The notes beneath the pieces are model-generated. The model had not been told where the DNA came from, did no database searches, and saw only the letters and a program-made list of their open reading frames with translations. DNA of 64,000 bases from JBMYTN01 sp049604415 (lineage in GTDB: Bacteria; Pseudomonadota; Alphaproteobacteria; Rhodospirillales; Rhodospirillaceae): contig JBMYTN010000020.1 of assembly GCA_049604415.1 (NCBI GenBank), forward strand, positions 1-64,000, given 5' to 3'. Shown here in pieces: positions 1 through 8,542 of the stretch (within the stretch, counting starts at the first letter, position 1; each line of letters begins with the position of its first letter). Position numbers and translations under genes: made by a program.

Positions 1-55
1 CCCGCGAAGCGCAGCGGAGCGAAAGCCAAGCCGGAGGCGCCCGGCGCTTGAGGGC
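1..55 (-). repeat. Dispersed repeat A, partial copy at window edge
   Basis: By eye, bases 1-55 are identical in reverse complement to 49086-49140, and about 30 bases of the same unit recur near 48781-48813. The unit contains GC-rich inverted repeats such as GGCGCCCGGCGC. The copy continues for about 25 more bases in a diverged form ending in a GGGC/GCCC hairpin near 64-77. It is probably cut by the window start. It lies downstream of the minus-strand LysR gene and may act as a terminator-like hairpin element. Confidence 0.85.
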
Positions 56-111
56 TTAGTGAGGGCGAAGCCCGAACGATAAACAAAACCGCCCGAAACC
101 CTAATCTCCCC

Positions 112-1014
112 TCACGCAAACAATCTCAAACCCTGATCGGCCATATCGCGGTAGCTCTGGGTGACATGCTCTGCCAGGGCCTCGGCCACGGCACCGGCCT
201 CCGGGCGGACCATGATCCGCATGGCAAAATCCCCCAACGGCGGCAGGCCCTGTTCTTCGCCCAATACCGCCAGCGGTGGCTTGACCACACTCAGCGGCAA
301 AGGCGCGACGGCCAGATCGGCCTCAACGGCGGCGGCCTGGCCTTGGCAATGCTCCGAAAAATAAGCCACCCGATAGGGCCGCCCAATCTTGTCCAACGCC
401 GCCACCGCCATGGCTCGCCAGGAACAGCCCGGATCGGCCAAGGCCAGCGGGATCGGGTCCTGATGCACCGCTTGGCCATGTTTGCGGCCCACCCAGACCA
501 AAGGCTCCCGGTGGATCGGCTGCAGCGGGCCATGGGGGGCGCTTTCCCGGCTGAGCACCGCCACATCCAGCCCGCCATCCTTACAGCGCGCAAACAGGGC
601 ATCGCCGGTATCTAAGCGGACATCAACCTGGACATGGGGATGGGTGGCGGCAAAGCGCTGCAGGATCGCAGGCACGGCCACCACCCCGCTGTCCAAAGGG
701 GCCCCGAAGCGCACAATCCCCTCCATGGGCGGGGCCAGGAACTGGGCGATCGCCGCATCATTCAGCTTCAGGATCTGGCGGGCATAGCCCAGCAGCCGCT
801 CGCCATCATGGGTCAGCATCACCGAGCGGCTCTCCCGCTGGAACAACGCCCGACCGACCAGGGTTTCCAGCTTTTTCACCTGCAGACTGACAGCCGAAGG
901 CGTGCGGTTCACCCGCTCTGCGGCACGGGAAAAATTGCCGGTTTCACAAATGGCCACAAAGGTCCGGATCAAATCCATATCCAGATGCGGCATGGGGGGC
1001 AGAATGGCGCTCAT
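112..1014 (-). CDS. LysR-family transcriptional regulator
   Basis: This is a 300-residue DNA-binding regulator of the LysR family. The N-terminal winged helix-turn-helix runs over about residues 8-70 and includes TGNFSRAAERVNRTPSAVSL, followed by the linker helix and a periplasmic-binding-like effector domain. I chose the ATG at 1014, since the family motif LDMDLIRTF follows within ten residues and upstream codons look non-coding; 993 is an alternative. It is divergent from the small DUF1127-like gene at 1170, an arrangement often seen in this group, so it may control that gene. The effector cannot be told from sequence. Confidence 0.9.
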   Translation of the reverse strand: MSAILPPMPHLDMDLIRTFVAICETGNFSRAAERVNRTPSAVSLQVKKLETLVGRALFQRESRSVMLTHDGERLLGYARQILKLNDAAIAQFLAPPMEGIVRFGAPLDSGVVAVPAILQRFAATHPHVQVDVRLDTGDALFARCKDGGLDVAVLSRESAPHGPLQPIHREPLVWVGRKHGQAVHQDPIPLALADPGCSWRAMAVAALDKIGRPYRVAYFSEHCQGQAAAVEADLAVAPLPLSVVKPPLAVLGEEQGLPPLGDFAMRIMVRPEAGAVAEALAEHVTQSYRDMADQGLRLFA

Positions 1015-1169
1015 GGGGCGGGTCCGTTTGATGTGTGAGTTTTTCTCATAATAACGCTGAGAACATCTCGTTGGACTCAAAGATAGCGAGGCCCCATTCT
1101 CTTGGCAAGGCAAACGGGATGATCCCGACGCCCCCATAGACACACCGTCTCAGACCAGGAGCCCTCCCC

Positions 1170-1493
1170 ATGGCACATAGCATCGACACCCTGACCGCCG
1201 CCCCGGTTTTCTCCCTGCAATCCCTGATCAAAGGCGCGAAAGCCTTGTGGCAGCGCCGCCGCGCGGCGGACCAGGCTGCGGCCAAGGAACTGGCCCATAT
1301 GGCCCCGTGGCAGCGCGACGATCTGTTCGGCACTGACACCAAGGCCTTGGATGCGGCCCTGGCCCTGGCCAAAGCCCAAGATGGCATCGAGGCGGTGCGC
1401 ACCCTGACCCATGTGGCCCCGCCGAGCCAAACCCGGCAGCCCACGTCTCACCCCCGGTCTCTGCAACGGGGCCGCCATAGTGGCTGGATTTGA
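1170..1493 (+). CDS. DUF1127-like small protein
   Basis: A 107-residue protein with a basic stretch (KALWQRRRAADQ) followed by KELAHMAPWQRDDLFGTD, which resembles the DUF1127 pattern of 'EL..L....L.D.G'. Proteins of that family are short, basic and in some alphaproteobacteria act in RNA or phosphate-related regulation; the job here is unknown. An AGGAG at 1157-1161 sits nine bases before the ATG. It is divergently transcribed from the LysR gene, with about 155 bases between the starts. The C-terminal 30 residues are Pro/Arg/Ser-rich and could be less conserved. Family assignment is tentative. Confidence 0.65.
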   Translation: MAHSIDTLTAAPVFSLQSLIKGAKALWQRRRAADQAAAKELAHMAPWQRDDLFGTDTKALDAALALAKAQDGIEAVRTLTHVAPPSQTRQPTSHPRSLQRGRHSGWI

Positions 1494-1592
1494 CCTGAAG
1501 ACGGACGCGCGCTCCGGCTTGTCTTGTTCCCGCCACGAAGCACAGGTACCATAAGAATTGAGTGTTTCGAATTTTAGACTCGGGAGTAAGAT

Positions 1593-1790
1593 ATGGACGC
1601 CGGAAGCGCTTCCGTCTTGCAACAGGCCCAAACCTTGCTGCAGGCCCAAACAGTGGGGTTGCGGCAGTCTCTGGCCGCCGAACAGGCCGCCGTCAGCCTG
1701 CTGGAGGCGGGCACCGCCAACACCCAGGCGGCGATTTCGGTTCCTGTGGCCAGCGGTGGCCCGGGCGCATCCGTTGATGTGACGGCATAG
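1593..1790 (+). CDS. Small protein, putative motility-protein-like
   Basis: A 65-residue protein preceded by GGGAG about eight bases before the ATG. It has a helical Gln/Ala/Leu-rich core (residues 8-37, with QAQTLLQAQTVGLRQSLAAE) and a short Gly/Ser/Val tail ending SVDVTA. The layout of an N-terminal helical pair and a 'GxxVDV' tail resembles the YjfB-like putative motility proteins found in many proteobacteria. I infer this only from pattern. No function is shown. Confidence 0.5.
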   Translation: MDAGSASVLQQAQTLLQAQTVGLRQSLAAEQAAVSLLEAGTANTQAAISVPVASGGPGASVDVTA

Positions 1791-1800
1791 TCGACCGACC

Positions 1801-2136
1801 ATGGTGCAACCGCCGCAAAGACCCCGAGGACCCAATGGTCCCAATGACTTAGACCCGCGATTGGCGGCCCGGAATGTCAACCGCCCGGCCCCGGGGCGAC
1901 GCCCCCAAGCGCCGGCGAAAACCGCGCCGACCAAGAAATCCCGCCAAAGCCAAACCGCCCGTCCCTCCGCCCCAGTAGAGGCCCCGCAACGCACCGAGGC
2001 CGCCCGGGGGGCCAATCCCGCCGAGCGCCGACTGTTGCGCGATTTCGACGATGAAGAGAACTTCTTCGTCTTTGCCGACGGGCGACGCTATGACATCCGC
2101 GCGCCCCGTGGTACCTATCTCGACATGTGGATTTAA
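1801..2136 (+). CDS. Hypothetical protein, proline-rich N-terminus
   Basis: A possible 111-residue protein. Residues 1-70 are rich in Pro, Arg and Ala and likely disordered; the last 35 residues form a compact acidic then aromatic block (FDDEENFFVFADGRRY, then RAPRGTYLDMWI). It starts ten bases after the previous stop with no convincing ribosome binding site, so the start is uncertain. Third-codon bases are GC-rich like the neighbours. I do not recognise a family. Confidence 0.45.
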   Translation: MVQPPQRPRGPNGPNDLDPRLAARNVNRPAPGRRPQAPAKTAPTKKSRQSQTARPSAPVEAPQRTEAARGANPAERRLLRDFDDEENFFVFADGRRYDIRAPRGTYLDMWI

Positions 2137-2170
2137 CGGACTGTTCAATCCGACCGTGAGAAGGGATCCC

Positions 2171-2785
2171 ATGCCAGAGGCGGATAACAGCAAAGAGCTG
2201 TCCGACAAGAGCCAGTTTCAGAACACGGTGCGCACCGGGCAGGGGCCGCATTTCTCGCGCCGCGTCCCCGATGGCGACGACCGCGACCGGCTGGTCTGCG
2301 ATGATTGCGGCCATATTTCCTATGAGAATCCCAAAATAGTCGTCGGCGCGGTCTGCACTTGGCAGGGCAAGGTCCTGATCGCCAAGCGCGACATCCCGCC
2401 CCGGCGCGGCTATTGGACCATTCCGGCGGGCTATATGGAGCTGGGCGAGACCGCCTCCGCCGGGGCCGCCCGTGAAGTGCTGGAAGAAGCCTGCGCGGAG
2501 ATCAAAATCACCGATCTGCTGGCGATCTATGAGCTGCCCCATATCAGCCAGGTGCATATGATCTATCGCGGCGAAATGCTGTCGGGCGATCACGCCCCCG
2601 GGCTGGAAAGCCAGGAAACCCGGCTGGTGAACCCCAAAGACATTCCGTGGGAGGGGCTGGCCTATCCCTCGGTCCATTGGGCCTTGCAGCAATTCCTCGA
2701 TGCCCGGGAGACGCCGTCACCGCTGGTGCCCTTTGGCAACGGCCCGGAAATCCCAGGCTTTAAGCAGAGCCTGCGCAGCGACTGA
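2171..2785 (+). CDS. NUDIX hydrolase with N-terminal zinc-ribbon-like segment
   Basis: This 204-residue protein would hydrolyse a nucleoside diphosphate linked to another group. The Nudix box is visible as GYMELGETASAGAAREVLEE, with the G-x5-E-x7-RE-x-x-EE spacing. Before it lies VCDDCGHISYENP, half of the zinc ribbon seen in NudC-like and related Nudix proteins. AAGGGA at 2161-2166 precedes the ATG at 2171; the open frame extends upstream but without family sequence. It is followed closely by a thioesterase. The substrate is unknown. Confidence 0.85.
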   Translation: MPEADNSKELSDKSQFQNTVRTGQGPHFSRRVPDGDDRDRLVCDDCGHISYENPKIVVGAVCTWQGKVLIAKRDIPPRRGYWTIPAGYMELGETASAGAAREVLEEACAEIKITDLLAIYELPHISQVHMIYRGEMLSGDHAPGLESQETRLVNPKDIPWEGLAYPSVHWALQQFLDARETPSPLVPFGNGPEIPGFKQSLRSD

Positions 2786-2879
2786 GCGGGCGGATAAATC
2801 CCTCCGCTCTCCGTCCCGCACCTGTTGCCTGCTCCGCAGTCCGTTCTCCCATTTCCTTCGCAAAACACTGGCGGCCCCA

Positions 2880-3332
2880 ATGACCGAGCCCTATCGCCCT
2901 GCGCTGGACCCGACCAAGGCCAAATCCGCAGAAGAGTTCAACCGGATCCTGGAGGGCTTCCAGCCCGCTGCCCTGGGTGTGAAGATCCTGGAGGCGTCGC
3001 CGGAAAAGGTCATCGGTTCCCTGCCTGCTGAAAAGCGGACCATGGCCCCGACCGGCTATATGCATGCGGCCAGCGTGGTAACCCTGGCCGACACCTTGGC
3101 CGGGATCGGCTGTTTTATGAATTTGCCGCCGGGCTCCACCGGCTTCACCACCATCGAGCTGAAATGCAATCTGATGGGCACCGTGCTGGATGGCGTGGCC
3201 ATGGGCGAGGCGACCCCGGTGCATCTGGGCCGCTCCACCCATGTCTGGGACGCCCGGATCTATCATCCGAAAACCGAAAAAACCGTCGCCTTGTTCCGCT
3301 GCACCCAGATGGTCCTGTGGCCCAAGGGTTAA
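2880..3332 (+). CDS. PaaI-type hotdog-fold thioesterase
   Basis: A 150-residue hotdog thioesterase. Typical features are GYMHAASVVTLADTLAGIG, holding the helix of the fold, and TIELKCNLMG and RCTQMVLWPKG at the strand and terminal positions. Such enzymes cleave acyl-CoA or aryl-CoA esters. The ATG at 2880 is chosen because the family pattern begins soon after; the frame is open further upstream but overlaps the NUDIX gene. Native substrate unknown. Confidence 0.8.
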   Translation: MTEPYRPALDPTKAKSAEEFNRILEGFQPAALGVKILEASPEKVIGSLPAEKRTMAPTGYMHAASVVTLADTLAGIGCFMNLPPGSTGFTTIELKCNLMGTVLDGVAMGEATPVHLGRSTHVWDARIYHPKTEKTVALFRCTQMVLWPKG

Positions 3333-3388
3333 GGGACAAGCCGACGGGTCCCCACAACAACCTCCAAGTCCCTCATGCCCCCCATGCG

Positions 3389-3976
3389 GTGTTGGACGCC
3401 AATGTCCTTTACGCTGCGCCGCTCAATGATCTGATGATCGGGCTGGCCCAAGCGGGGCTGCTGCGCCCGCGCTGGACCCACCGCATTCACCAGGAATGGC
3501 TTGGGGCGCGGTTGGGCAAGGACCCAACAGCGGATCGCGCAGGTTTGGAAGCCCGCCGCGATGGGTTCCTCGCCGCGCTTCCCGAGGCCCTGGTCGAAGG
3601 CTGGGAGGCCTTTCTGCCTCGCCTGTCGCCGCCGCAGCTGTCTCTGCCCGATCCTTCTGATGGCCATGTGCTGGCAGCCGCTTTGGCCAGTGGGGCTGAC
3701 TGGTTGGTGAGTGAAAACCGCCGCGATTTTCCCAAACGGGTGCTGCGCCGCCTCGACGGCGCGCCCAAGGTCATCAAACCCGATGACTTTTTGGTCGAGC
3801 AGGTTTTGCCCTTGGATCCCGACCGCGCGGTTGCCGTGCTGCGGGCCTGTCAGGGTGAGCAGTCCGGCGCGGCCTTTAGGGCGAGCCTGCGCCGTCAGCG
3901 GCTGGATCGGCTGGCGCGCTGGTCGCCTCGAGGGCAGCGGCTTGGGGGGCTGCCGCGCGCTCTAAGATGCCAATGA
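3389..3976 (+). CDS. Solitary PIN-domain protein
   Basis: A PIN-fold protein of about 195 residues, likely a metal-dependent ribonuclease. It starts with VLDANVLYAAPLNDLM, whose first Asp is the usual metal ligand, and carries LPDPSDGHVLAAALASGADW and LVSENRRDFP, which supply the later acidic residues. The GTG at 3389 is the only likely start in frame and lacks a clear ribosome binding site. No antitoxin gene precedes it. The last 101 bases overlap convergently with the end of the rsmB-type gene. It may be a VapC-like toxin without its partner, or a free RNase. Confidence 0.7.
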   Translation: MLDANVLYAAPLNDLMIGLAQAGLLRPRWTHRIHQEWLGARLGKDPTADRAGLEARRDGFLAALPEALVEGWEAFLPRLSPPQLSLPDPSDGHVLAAALASGADWLVSENRRDFPKRVLRRLDGAPKVIKPDDFLVEQVLPLDPDRAVAVLRACQGEQSGAAFRASLRRQRLDRLARWSPRGQRLGGLPRALRCQ

Positions 3977-5345
3977 AGAAGCCATCGGTGCCATGGCGGG
4001 CCGGGGTCAGGCGCAGATAAGGCGAACTGTCCACTGTCGGGGCCGGGCCGACGCCACCGACCTCGGACCAGATGCTGGCCACCGGCAACGGGGCGAAGTC
4101 CGGATTGGCGGCCAGGAAGGGCTCCAAGACGCCTTCGTTTTCTTCGCGCAACACCGAACAGGTGGCATAGATCAGCCGCCCGCCGCCGGGCTTGACCTGC
4201 CGGGCGGCCTTTTCCAGCAAAGAGGCCTGCAGGGCACTCAGTTCATGCAGGTCTTCCGGGCTGAGGCGGCGCTTGGCGTCGGGATTGCGCCGCCAAGTGC
4301 CGATCCCGGAACAGGGTGCGTCGACCAAAACCCGGTCAAAGCGCTTGCGGTTGCGCTTCAGCCATTTGATCGTCCCGGCATCGCCCAGCAGGCGGCGGTT
4401 CACATTATGGGCTCCGGCGCGGCTGATCCGGGTCTTGGCGCGGTCCAGACGGCCCTGGTCCGTATCGGTGGCCCAGACCGCGCCCTTATTGGCCATCGCT
4501 GCGGCCAACGCCAAGGTCTTGCCCCCGGCCCCAGCGCAGTAATCGAGCACCGACAGCCCGGGCCCGACGCCGCAGAGCAGGGCGGCCACTTGGGAGGACG
4601 CATCCTGGACCTCGACAAAACCTTCCTTGAAGGCCTTGGTTTCGGCCAGATGCGGGCGCTCCGCCAGCCGCAAAGCCCAGGGCGACAGCGGGCCGGGTTC
4701 GGCGCTGATGCCCTCCTTGGTCAACAGATTGGTGGTTTGCTCTCGCGTGGCCTTGAGCAGATTGGCCCGCAGATCCACCGGGGCCATGCCCAGGGTCAAA
4801 GCGGCGATTTCGGCGTCCGGGTCTTTGGCTTGATCTGGCTCCTCACTGGTCCCGTCACTGGTTCCGTCCAATTGCCCGTCCCCTGGCCCGCCCTGGTGCG
4901 CCAAGGCGGTCTCCAGCCGGGGCAGCAGCCAGGACGGACATTCCAAGCGCACGGCGCGCGGCATGTCCGGATGCTCCAAAGCTTGGCCCGCCAAGGCTTT
5001 CAGCCAGTCCTCTTCCCGAGGTTTCAGCGGGGCCGGGGCGAAGCGTTCGCCAGTGCAGAGCGTGGCCAGGGTCGAGGGGGTGAGGCCATCACAGACCACC
5101 CCATGGGCCAGGACAAAGGCCCGGGGCTGCACCGGGTCCAGGCCGAATTTTTGCAGATGCCAATCCAACCGCTCCCGGCTGCGCAGGATCGACCAAACCC
5201 GTTCGGTAACGTCGCGGCGGTCCTTGGCCCCCATATAGCGCCGGGCGCGCAGGAAGGCGCTGACCACCCCATCGGCGGGGCGGGGATCACTGAGGACAGC
5301 GGCCAGCAATTCAATGCTGGCCTGGAGACGGCCTGCGGGGGTCAT
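3876..5345 (-). CDS. rsmB: RsmB/NOP-family rRNA cytosine-5 methyltransferase
   Basis: A 489-residue SAM-dependent RNA m5C methyltransferase, probably acting on 16S rRNA. The first 130 residues form the helical NusB-like RNA-binding part, with RRYMGAKDRRDVTERVW. The catalytic domain has LDYCAGAGGKTLALAA (SAM binding), DAPCSGIGTWRRNP near residue 343 and ATCSVLREENEG near 395, giving the two catalytic cysteines of the family. An acidic, low-complexity insert lies near residue 165 (DGTSDGTSEEPDQ). It is downstream of guaB on the same strand. The exact target base is inferred. Confidence 0.88.
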   Translation of the reverse strand: MTPAGRLQASIELLAAVLSDPRPADGVVSAFLRARRYMGAKDRRDVTERVWSILRSRERLDWHLQKFGLDPVQPRAFVLAHGVVCDGLTPSTLATLCTGERFAPAPLKPREEDWLKALAGQALEHPDMPRAVRLECPSWLLPRLETALAHQGGPGDGQLDGTSDGTSEEPDQAKDPDAEIAALTLGMAPVDLRANLLKATREQTTNLLTKEGISAEPGPLSPWALRLAERPHLAETKAFKEGFVEVQDASSQVAALLCGVGPGLSVLDYCAGAGGKTLALAAAMANKGAVWATDTDQGRLDRAKTRISRAGAHNVNRRLLGDAGTIKWLKRNRKRFDRVLVDAPCSGIGTWRRNPDAKRRLSPEDLHELSALQASLLEKAARQVKPGGGRLIYATCSVLREENEGVLEPFLAANPDFAPLPVASIWSEVGGVGPAPTVDSSPYLRLTPARHGTDGFFIGILERAAAPQAAALEATSAPADPAADGAGSP

Positions 5346-5458
5346 GAAACGGGACCTAAACGGAGTGTGACGCGGAGCAGAGGGCGGGAGCGCGAAGGTT
5401 CTTTGTATTGTCGCATTTTCGAACCGCCGAACCGGTACCCACTTCGGCTGAAAAAGCT

Positions 5459-6925
5459 CTAGGACTGGCCACCGCGATAATTCGGCGCTTCCTTGGTGAT
5501 GGTCACGTCATGGACATGACTTTCCCGCCAGCCCGAGGCGGTGATGCGCCGGAACCGAGCCCGGGTCTGCAAATCCGGGATGGTGTGGCTGCCGGTATAG
5601 CCCATGGCCGCCTTCAGACCCCCGACCAGTTGGTGGATCACCTGATGCGCCGGGCCTTTGAACGGCACCTGACCCTCAATGCCTTCGGGCACCAGCTTCA
5701 GATTGTCGGCAACCTCTTGCTGGAAATAGCGGTCGGCGGAACCGCGGGCCATGGCCCCCATGGAGCCCATGCCGCGATAGGCCTTATAGGATCGGCCCTG
5801 ATACAGGAAGACCTCGCCCGGGGCCTCGGCGGTGCCCGCCAGCAAGGAGCCAACCATGACGGTATGCGCGCCCCCGGCCACGGCCTTGGCCAGATCGCCG
5901 GAATATTTGATGCCGCCATCGGCGATCACCGGCACGCCGGATTCTTTTAGGGCGGCGGCGACCTCGGTCACGGCGGTGAATTGCGGCACCCCAACCCCGG
6001 CGACAATGCGGGTGGTGCAGATGGAGCCCGGGCCGATGCCGACCTTGATGGCGTCCGCCCCGGCCTCGACCAAGGCGCGCGCGCCATCCGGAGTGGCCAC
6101 ATTTCCCGCCACCACCTGGGCATAGTTTGACAGTTGTTTGACTTCGGAAACCGCCGCGATCACGCCGCTGGAATGGCCATGGGCGGTGTCGACCACCAGC
6201 ACATCGACGCCAGCCGCCAGCAGGGCCTCGGCCCGGGCGATGCCTTCCTTGCCGACACCAGTGGCGGCGGCGACTCGCAAGCGGCCTTGCTCGTCCTTGC
6301 AGGCATTGGGGTAGGTGGTGGCTTTTTCGATATCCTTGACGGTGATCAAGCCGATACAGCGGTAATTCTCATCGACCACCAGCAGCTTTTCGATCCGGTT
6401 GCTGTGCAGCAGCCGCTTGGCTTCTGCATGGGTGGCCCCTTCGCGCACGGTGATCAGATTGTCCCGGGTCATATATTGGAACACCGGGCGGTCGATCTCC
6501 TCGGCGAAGCGCACATCCCGGTTGGTCAGGATCCCGGCCAGACGCCCGCTTTTGCGTTCGACCACCGGAATGCCAGAGATCTTGTGCACCGCCATCAGAT
6601 CCAGCGCCTCGGCCAGGGGCTGGTCCGGGAAGACGGTGATGGGGTTTACCACCATGCCCGACTCGTAGCGTTTGACCTTGCGGACCTCTTCAGCTTGGCT
6701 GTCGATATCCAGGTTTTTGTGCACCACCCCAATGCCACCGGACTGGGCCATAACAATGGCCATCTCGCTTTCCGTGACCGTGTCCATGGCCGAGGACATC
6801 AAGGGGATGCCCAGATCAATGGTCTTGGTCAGACGGGATTTGGTGTCAACGGCGGCAGGCAGGACATCCGACGCGCCGGGCTCTAACAGCACATCGTCGA
6901 AGGTCAGGGCCTCGGGGTATTGCAT
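5459..6925 (-). CDS. guaB: Inosine-5'-monophosphate dehydrogenase
   Basis: GuaB oxidises IMP to XMP with NAD+, the first committed step to GMP. The 488 residues match the family's length. It opens with ALTFDDVLLEPG, has two CBS domains at about residues 95-205 (YMTRDNLITVREG, VVDENYRCIGLITVKDIEK), and the catalytic loop GPGSICTTRIVAGVG with the active cysteine near residue 303. The flap region has GSADRYFQ. GGAG sits nine bases before the ATG. The window also encodes other purine genes at 10-14 kb. Confidence 0.97.
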   Translation of the reverse strand: MQYPEALTFDDVLLEPGASDVLPAAVDTKSRLTKTIDLGIPLMSSAMDTVTESEMAIVMAQSGGIGVVHKNLDIDSQAEEVRKVKRYESGMVVNPITVFPDQPLAEALDLMAVHKISGIPVVERKSGRLAGILTNRDVRFAEEIDRPVFQYMTRDNLITVREGATHAEAKRLLHSNRIEKLLVVDENYRCIGLITVKDIEKATTYPNACKDEQGRLRVAAATGVGKEGIARAEALLAAGVDVLVVDTAHGHSSGVIAAVSEVKQLSNYAQVVAGNVATPDGARALVEAGADAIKVGIGPGSICTTRIVAGVGVPQFTAVTEVAAALKESGVPVIADGGIKYSGDLAKAVAGGAHTVMVGSLLAGTAEAPGEVFLYQGRSYKAYRGMGSMGAMARGSADRYFQQEVADNLKLVPEGIEGQVPFKGPAHQVIHQLVGGLKAAMGYTGSHTIPDLQTRARFRRITASGWRESHVHDVTITKEAPNYRGGQS

Positions 6926-7070
6926 CGGGGGTGCTCCGAAAGAAAAGGCGGCGGCAACGCGTCAGGAGCGCGTCTCTATGTCACAGGAACGGCGTTTGGG
7001 CAAGTCGCTGTCTCCGCCCTGCCACCCGGACCGCTCGCTTCTGCAGCATGGTGTGGCGCAATGGCCCGAT

Positions 7071-7955
7071 TTAATTTGGCTGAAAGCCGGTGGCGACCAG
7101 ATAAAGCTCAGGCGATTCCGAGCGGCTGGCGGGTGGTTTGACATGGCGGACCTTGCTGCAGCGCGCCTTGACCGCATCGAGCAGGCTTTGCTCGGTGCCG
7201 CCTTGGAACACCTTGCAGACAAAGCCGCCGCCCGGGGCCAGGATGGTCTCGGCAAAATCCCAGGCTGCTTGGGCCAGGCTGACGGTGCGGATATGGTCCG
7301 TGGCCCGGTGGCCGGTGGTCGCGGCCGCCATGTCCGAGATCACCAAATTGGCCAAGGTGCCGCCCAGGGCATCGCGGATCCGGTCCGGGGCCTCCGGGTC
7401 GAGGAAATCACCGATCAGGGTCACCGCGCCGGGCACTGCGTCCCAGTCGAGAATATCGATGCCGACCACCCGGCCTTTGGCATTGCGACCCTCGGCACCG
7501 ACCCGCTTGACCGCGACCTGGGTCCAGCCACCCGGAGCCGCGCCCAGATCGACCACCGTCGCGCCGGGCTTGAGCAGCCCGAAGCGGTCATCCATTTCGG
7601 TCAGTTTGAATGCGGCGCGGGAGCGGAAGCCCTGGCGGCGGGCCTCGGCGACATAGGGGTCGTTGAGTTGCCGCTGCAGCCAGCGGGTCGAGGAGGATTT
7701 GCGCCCCCGGGCGGTTTTGACCTTCTCAAAGGTCTCCCGATGGCCGCTTTGGGTTGGCGACACGCCCTTGCCAATGGCACCAGAGGCGGCTCCAGAGCCC
7801 GCACCAGCTCCGCCTTTAGAGTCCGAGGCCTTCACGCCATGGCCAGAAGAAGACTTTCCTGAAGCAGAACGGGGCGCGCCGGATTTGGATTTTTTGCCGC
7901 TGAGGCCGCCGGTGATCCGGCCAAATCCTCCGTCACCGCCCCGTTTGCCTGCCAT
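7071..7955 (-). CDS. rlmE: 23S rRNA 2'-O-methyltransferase RlmE (FtsJ family)
   Basis: RlmE methylates the 2'-OH of a uridine in the 23S rRNA A loop. The core from about residue 90 has RSRAAFKLTEMDDRFGLL, the SAM motif VVDLGAAPGGWTQ, VISDMAA and FVCKVFQGG, which give the K-D-K-E tetrad. The first 75 residues are a Gly/Ser/Lys-rich tail, longer than in E. coli and common in alphaproteobacteria; it is likely disordered and may bind RNA. It follows the DUF1476 gene on the same strand with a 38-base gap. Confidence 0.93.
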   Translation of the reverse strand: MAGKRGGDGGFGRITGGLSGKKSKSGAPRSASGKSSSGHGVKASDSKGGAGAGSGAASGAIGKGVSPTQSGHRETFEKVKTARGRKSSSTRWLQRQLNDPYVAEARRQGFRSRAAFKLTEMDDRFGLLKPGATVVDLGAAPGGWTQVAVKRVGAEGRNAKGRVVGIDILDWDAVPGAVTLIGDFLDPEAPDRIRDALGGTLANLVISDMAAATTGHRATDHIRTVSLAQAAWDFAETILAPGGGFVCKVFQGGTEQSLLDAVKARCSKVRHVKPPASRSESPELYLVATGFQPN

Positions 7956-7993
7956 ACGCCTCGTGCCTCATCTGGTTCCGCGAAAGAACCAGA

Positions 7994-8326
7994 TCACTCG
8001 GCCTCTTTGGCGCTGACGGCGGTTTCCGCTTCGGTCTGGAACTTTTGCAGTTTTAAGTGCAGGCGATGGTCATTGATGTCCACGCCTTTTTCCTGAAGGT
8101 CGGCCAGAACTTTGCCGACCACATCATCGTCGCCGGGTGCGGTCAGGTCCGATTCCACCACGGTCTTGGCATAGGCCTCGGCGTCATCGCCGGACAGGCC
8201 CAGTTCCTCGGCCGCCCACAAGCCAAACAGCTTGTTGCGCTTGGCGATCACCCGGAACAGATGTTCTTGGTCATGTTGGTACTTGGCTTCAAAGCCTTTT
8301 TCACGCTCGCGAAAGGCATCGGTCAT
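7994..8326 (-). CDS. DUF1476 protein (F1-ATPase zeta inhibitor type)
   Basis: A 110-residue protein of the DUF1476 family. The signature REREKGFEAKYQHDQEHLFR and RRNKLFGLWAAEELG-like pattern (here AKRNKLFGLWAAEELGLSG) is clear. The Paracoccus member is the zeta subunit that blocks reverse rotation of F1-ATPase, so that role is a fair guess. AAGGA precedes the ATG. In alphaproteobacteria this gene is often beside purC; here purC lies about 1.7 kb away on the other strand. Confidence 0.88.
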   Translation of the reverse strand: MTDAFREREKGFEAKYQHDQEHLFRVIAKRNKLFGLWAAEELGLSGDDAEAYAKTVVESDLTAPGDDDVVGKVLADLQEKGVDINDHRLHLKLQKFQTEAETAVSAKEAE

Positions 8327-8542
8327 CTTGGCCGTTCCTTCTTATGGTCTCCCCCTGTGTCCCCTTGCGCGCGCCTTGTGCCTGAACCAGCTTATGAAGC
8401 CAACTCCAAGAGTTGGCGGACCGCCGGGGACCCGCTCTTATAGCGCTTGCCCGATGCGCCGTGTACCCCTTAACGTCCGCCGGGAGGACGGTTTTCCGTT
8501 CAATCCCAAAGGCGTGCTCCCAATGTGCGAGGCAGGACTTCC

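Noticed and set aside
3993..5462. 489-codon plus-strand frame opposite the rsmB-type gene
   Set aside because: It is the antisense shadow of a clear methyltransferase gene; the residues are Gly/Gln/Arg-rich with no motif.
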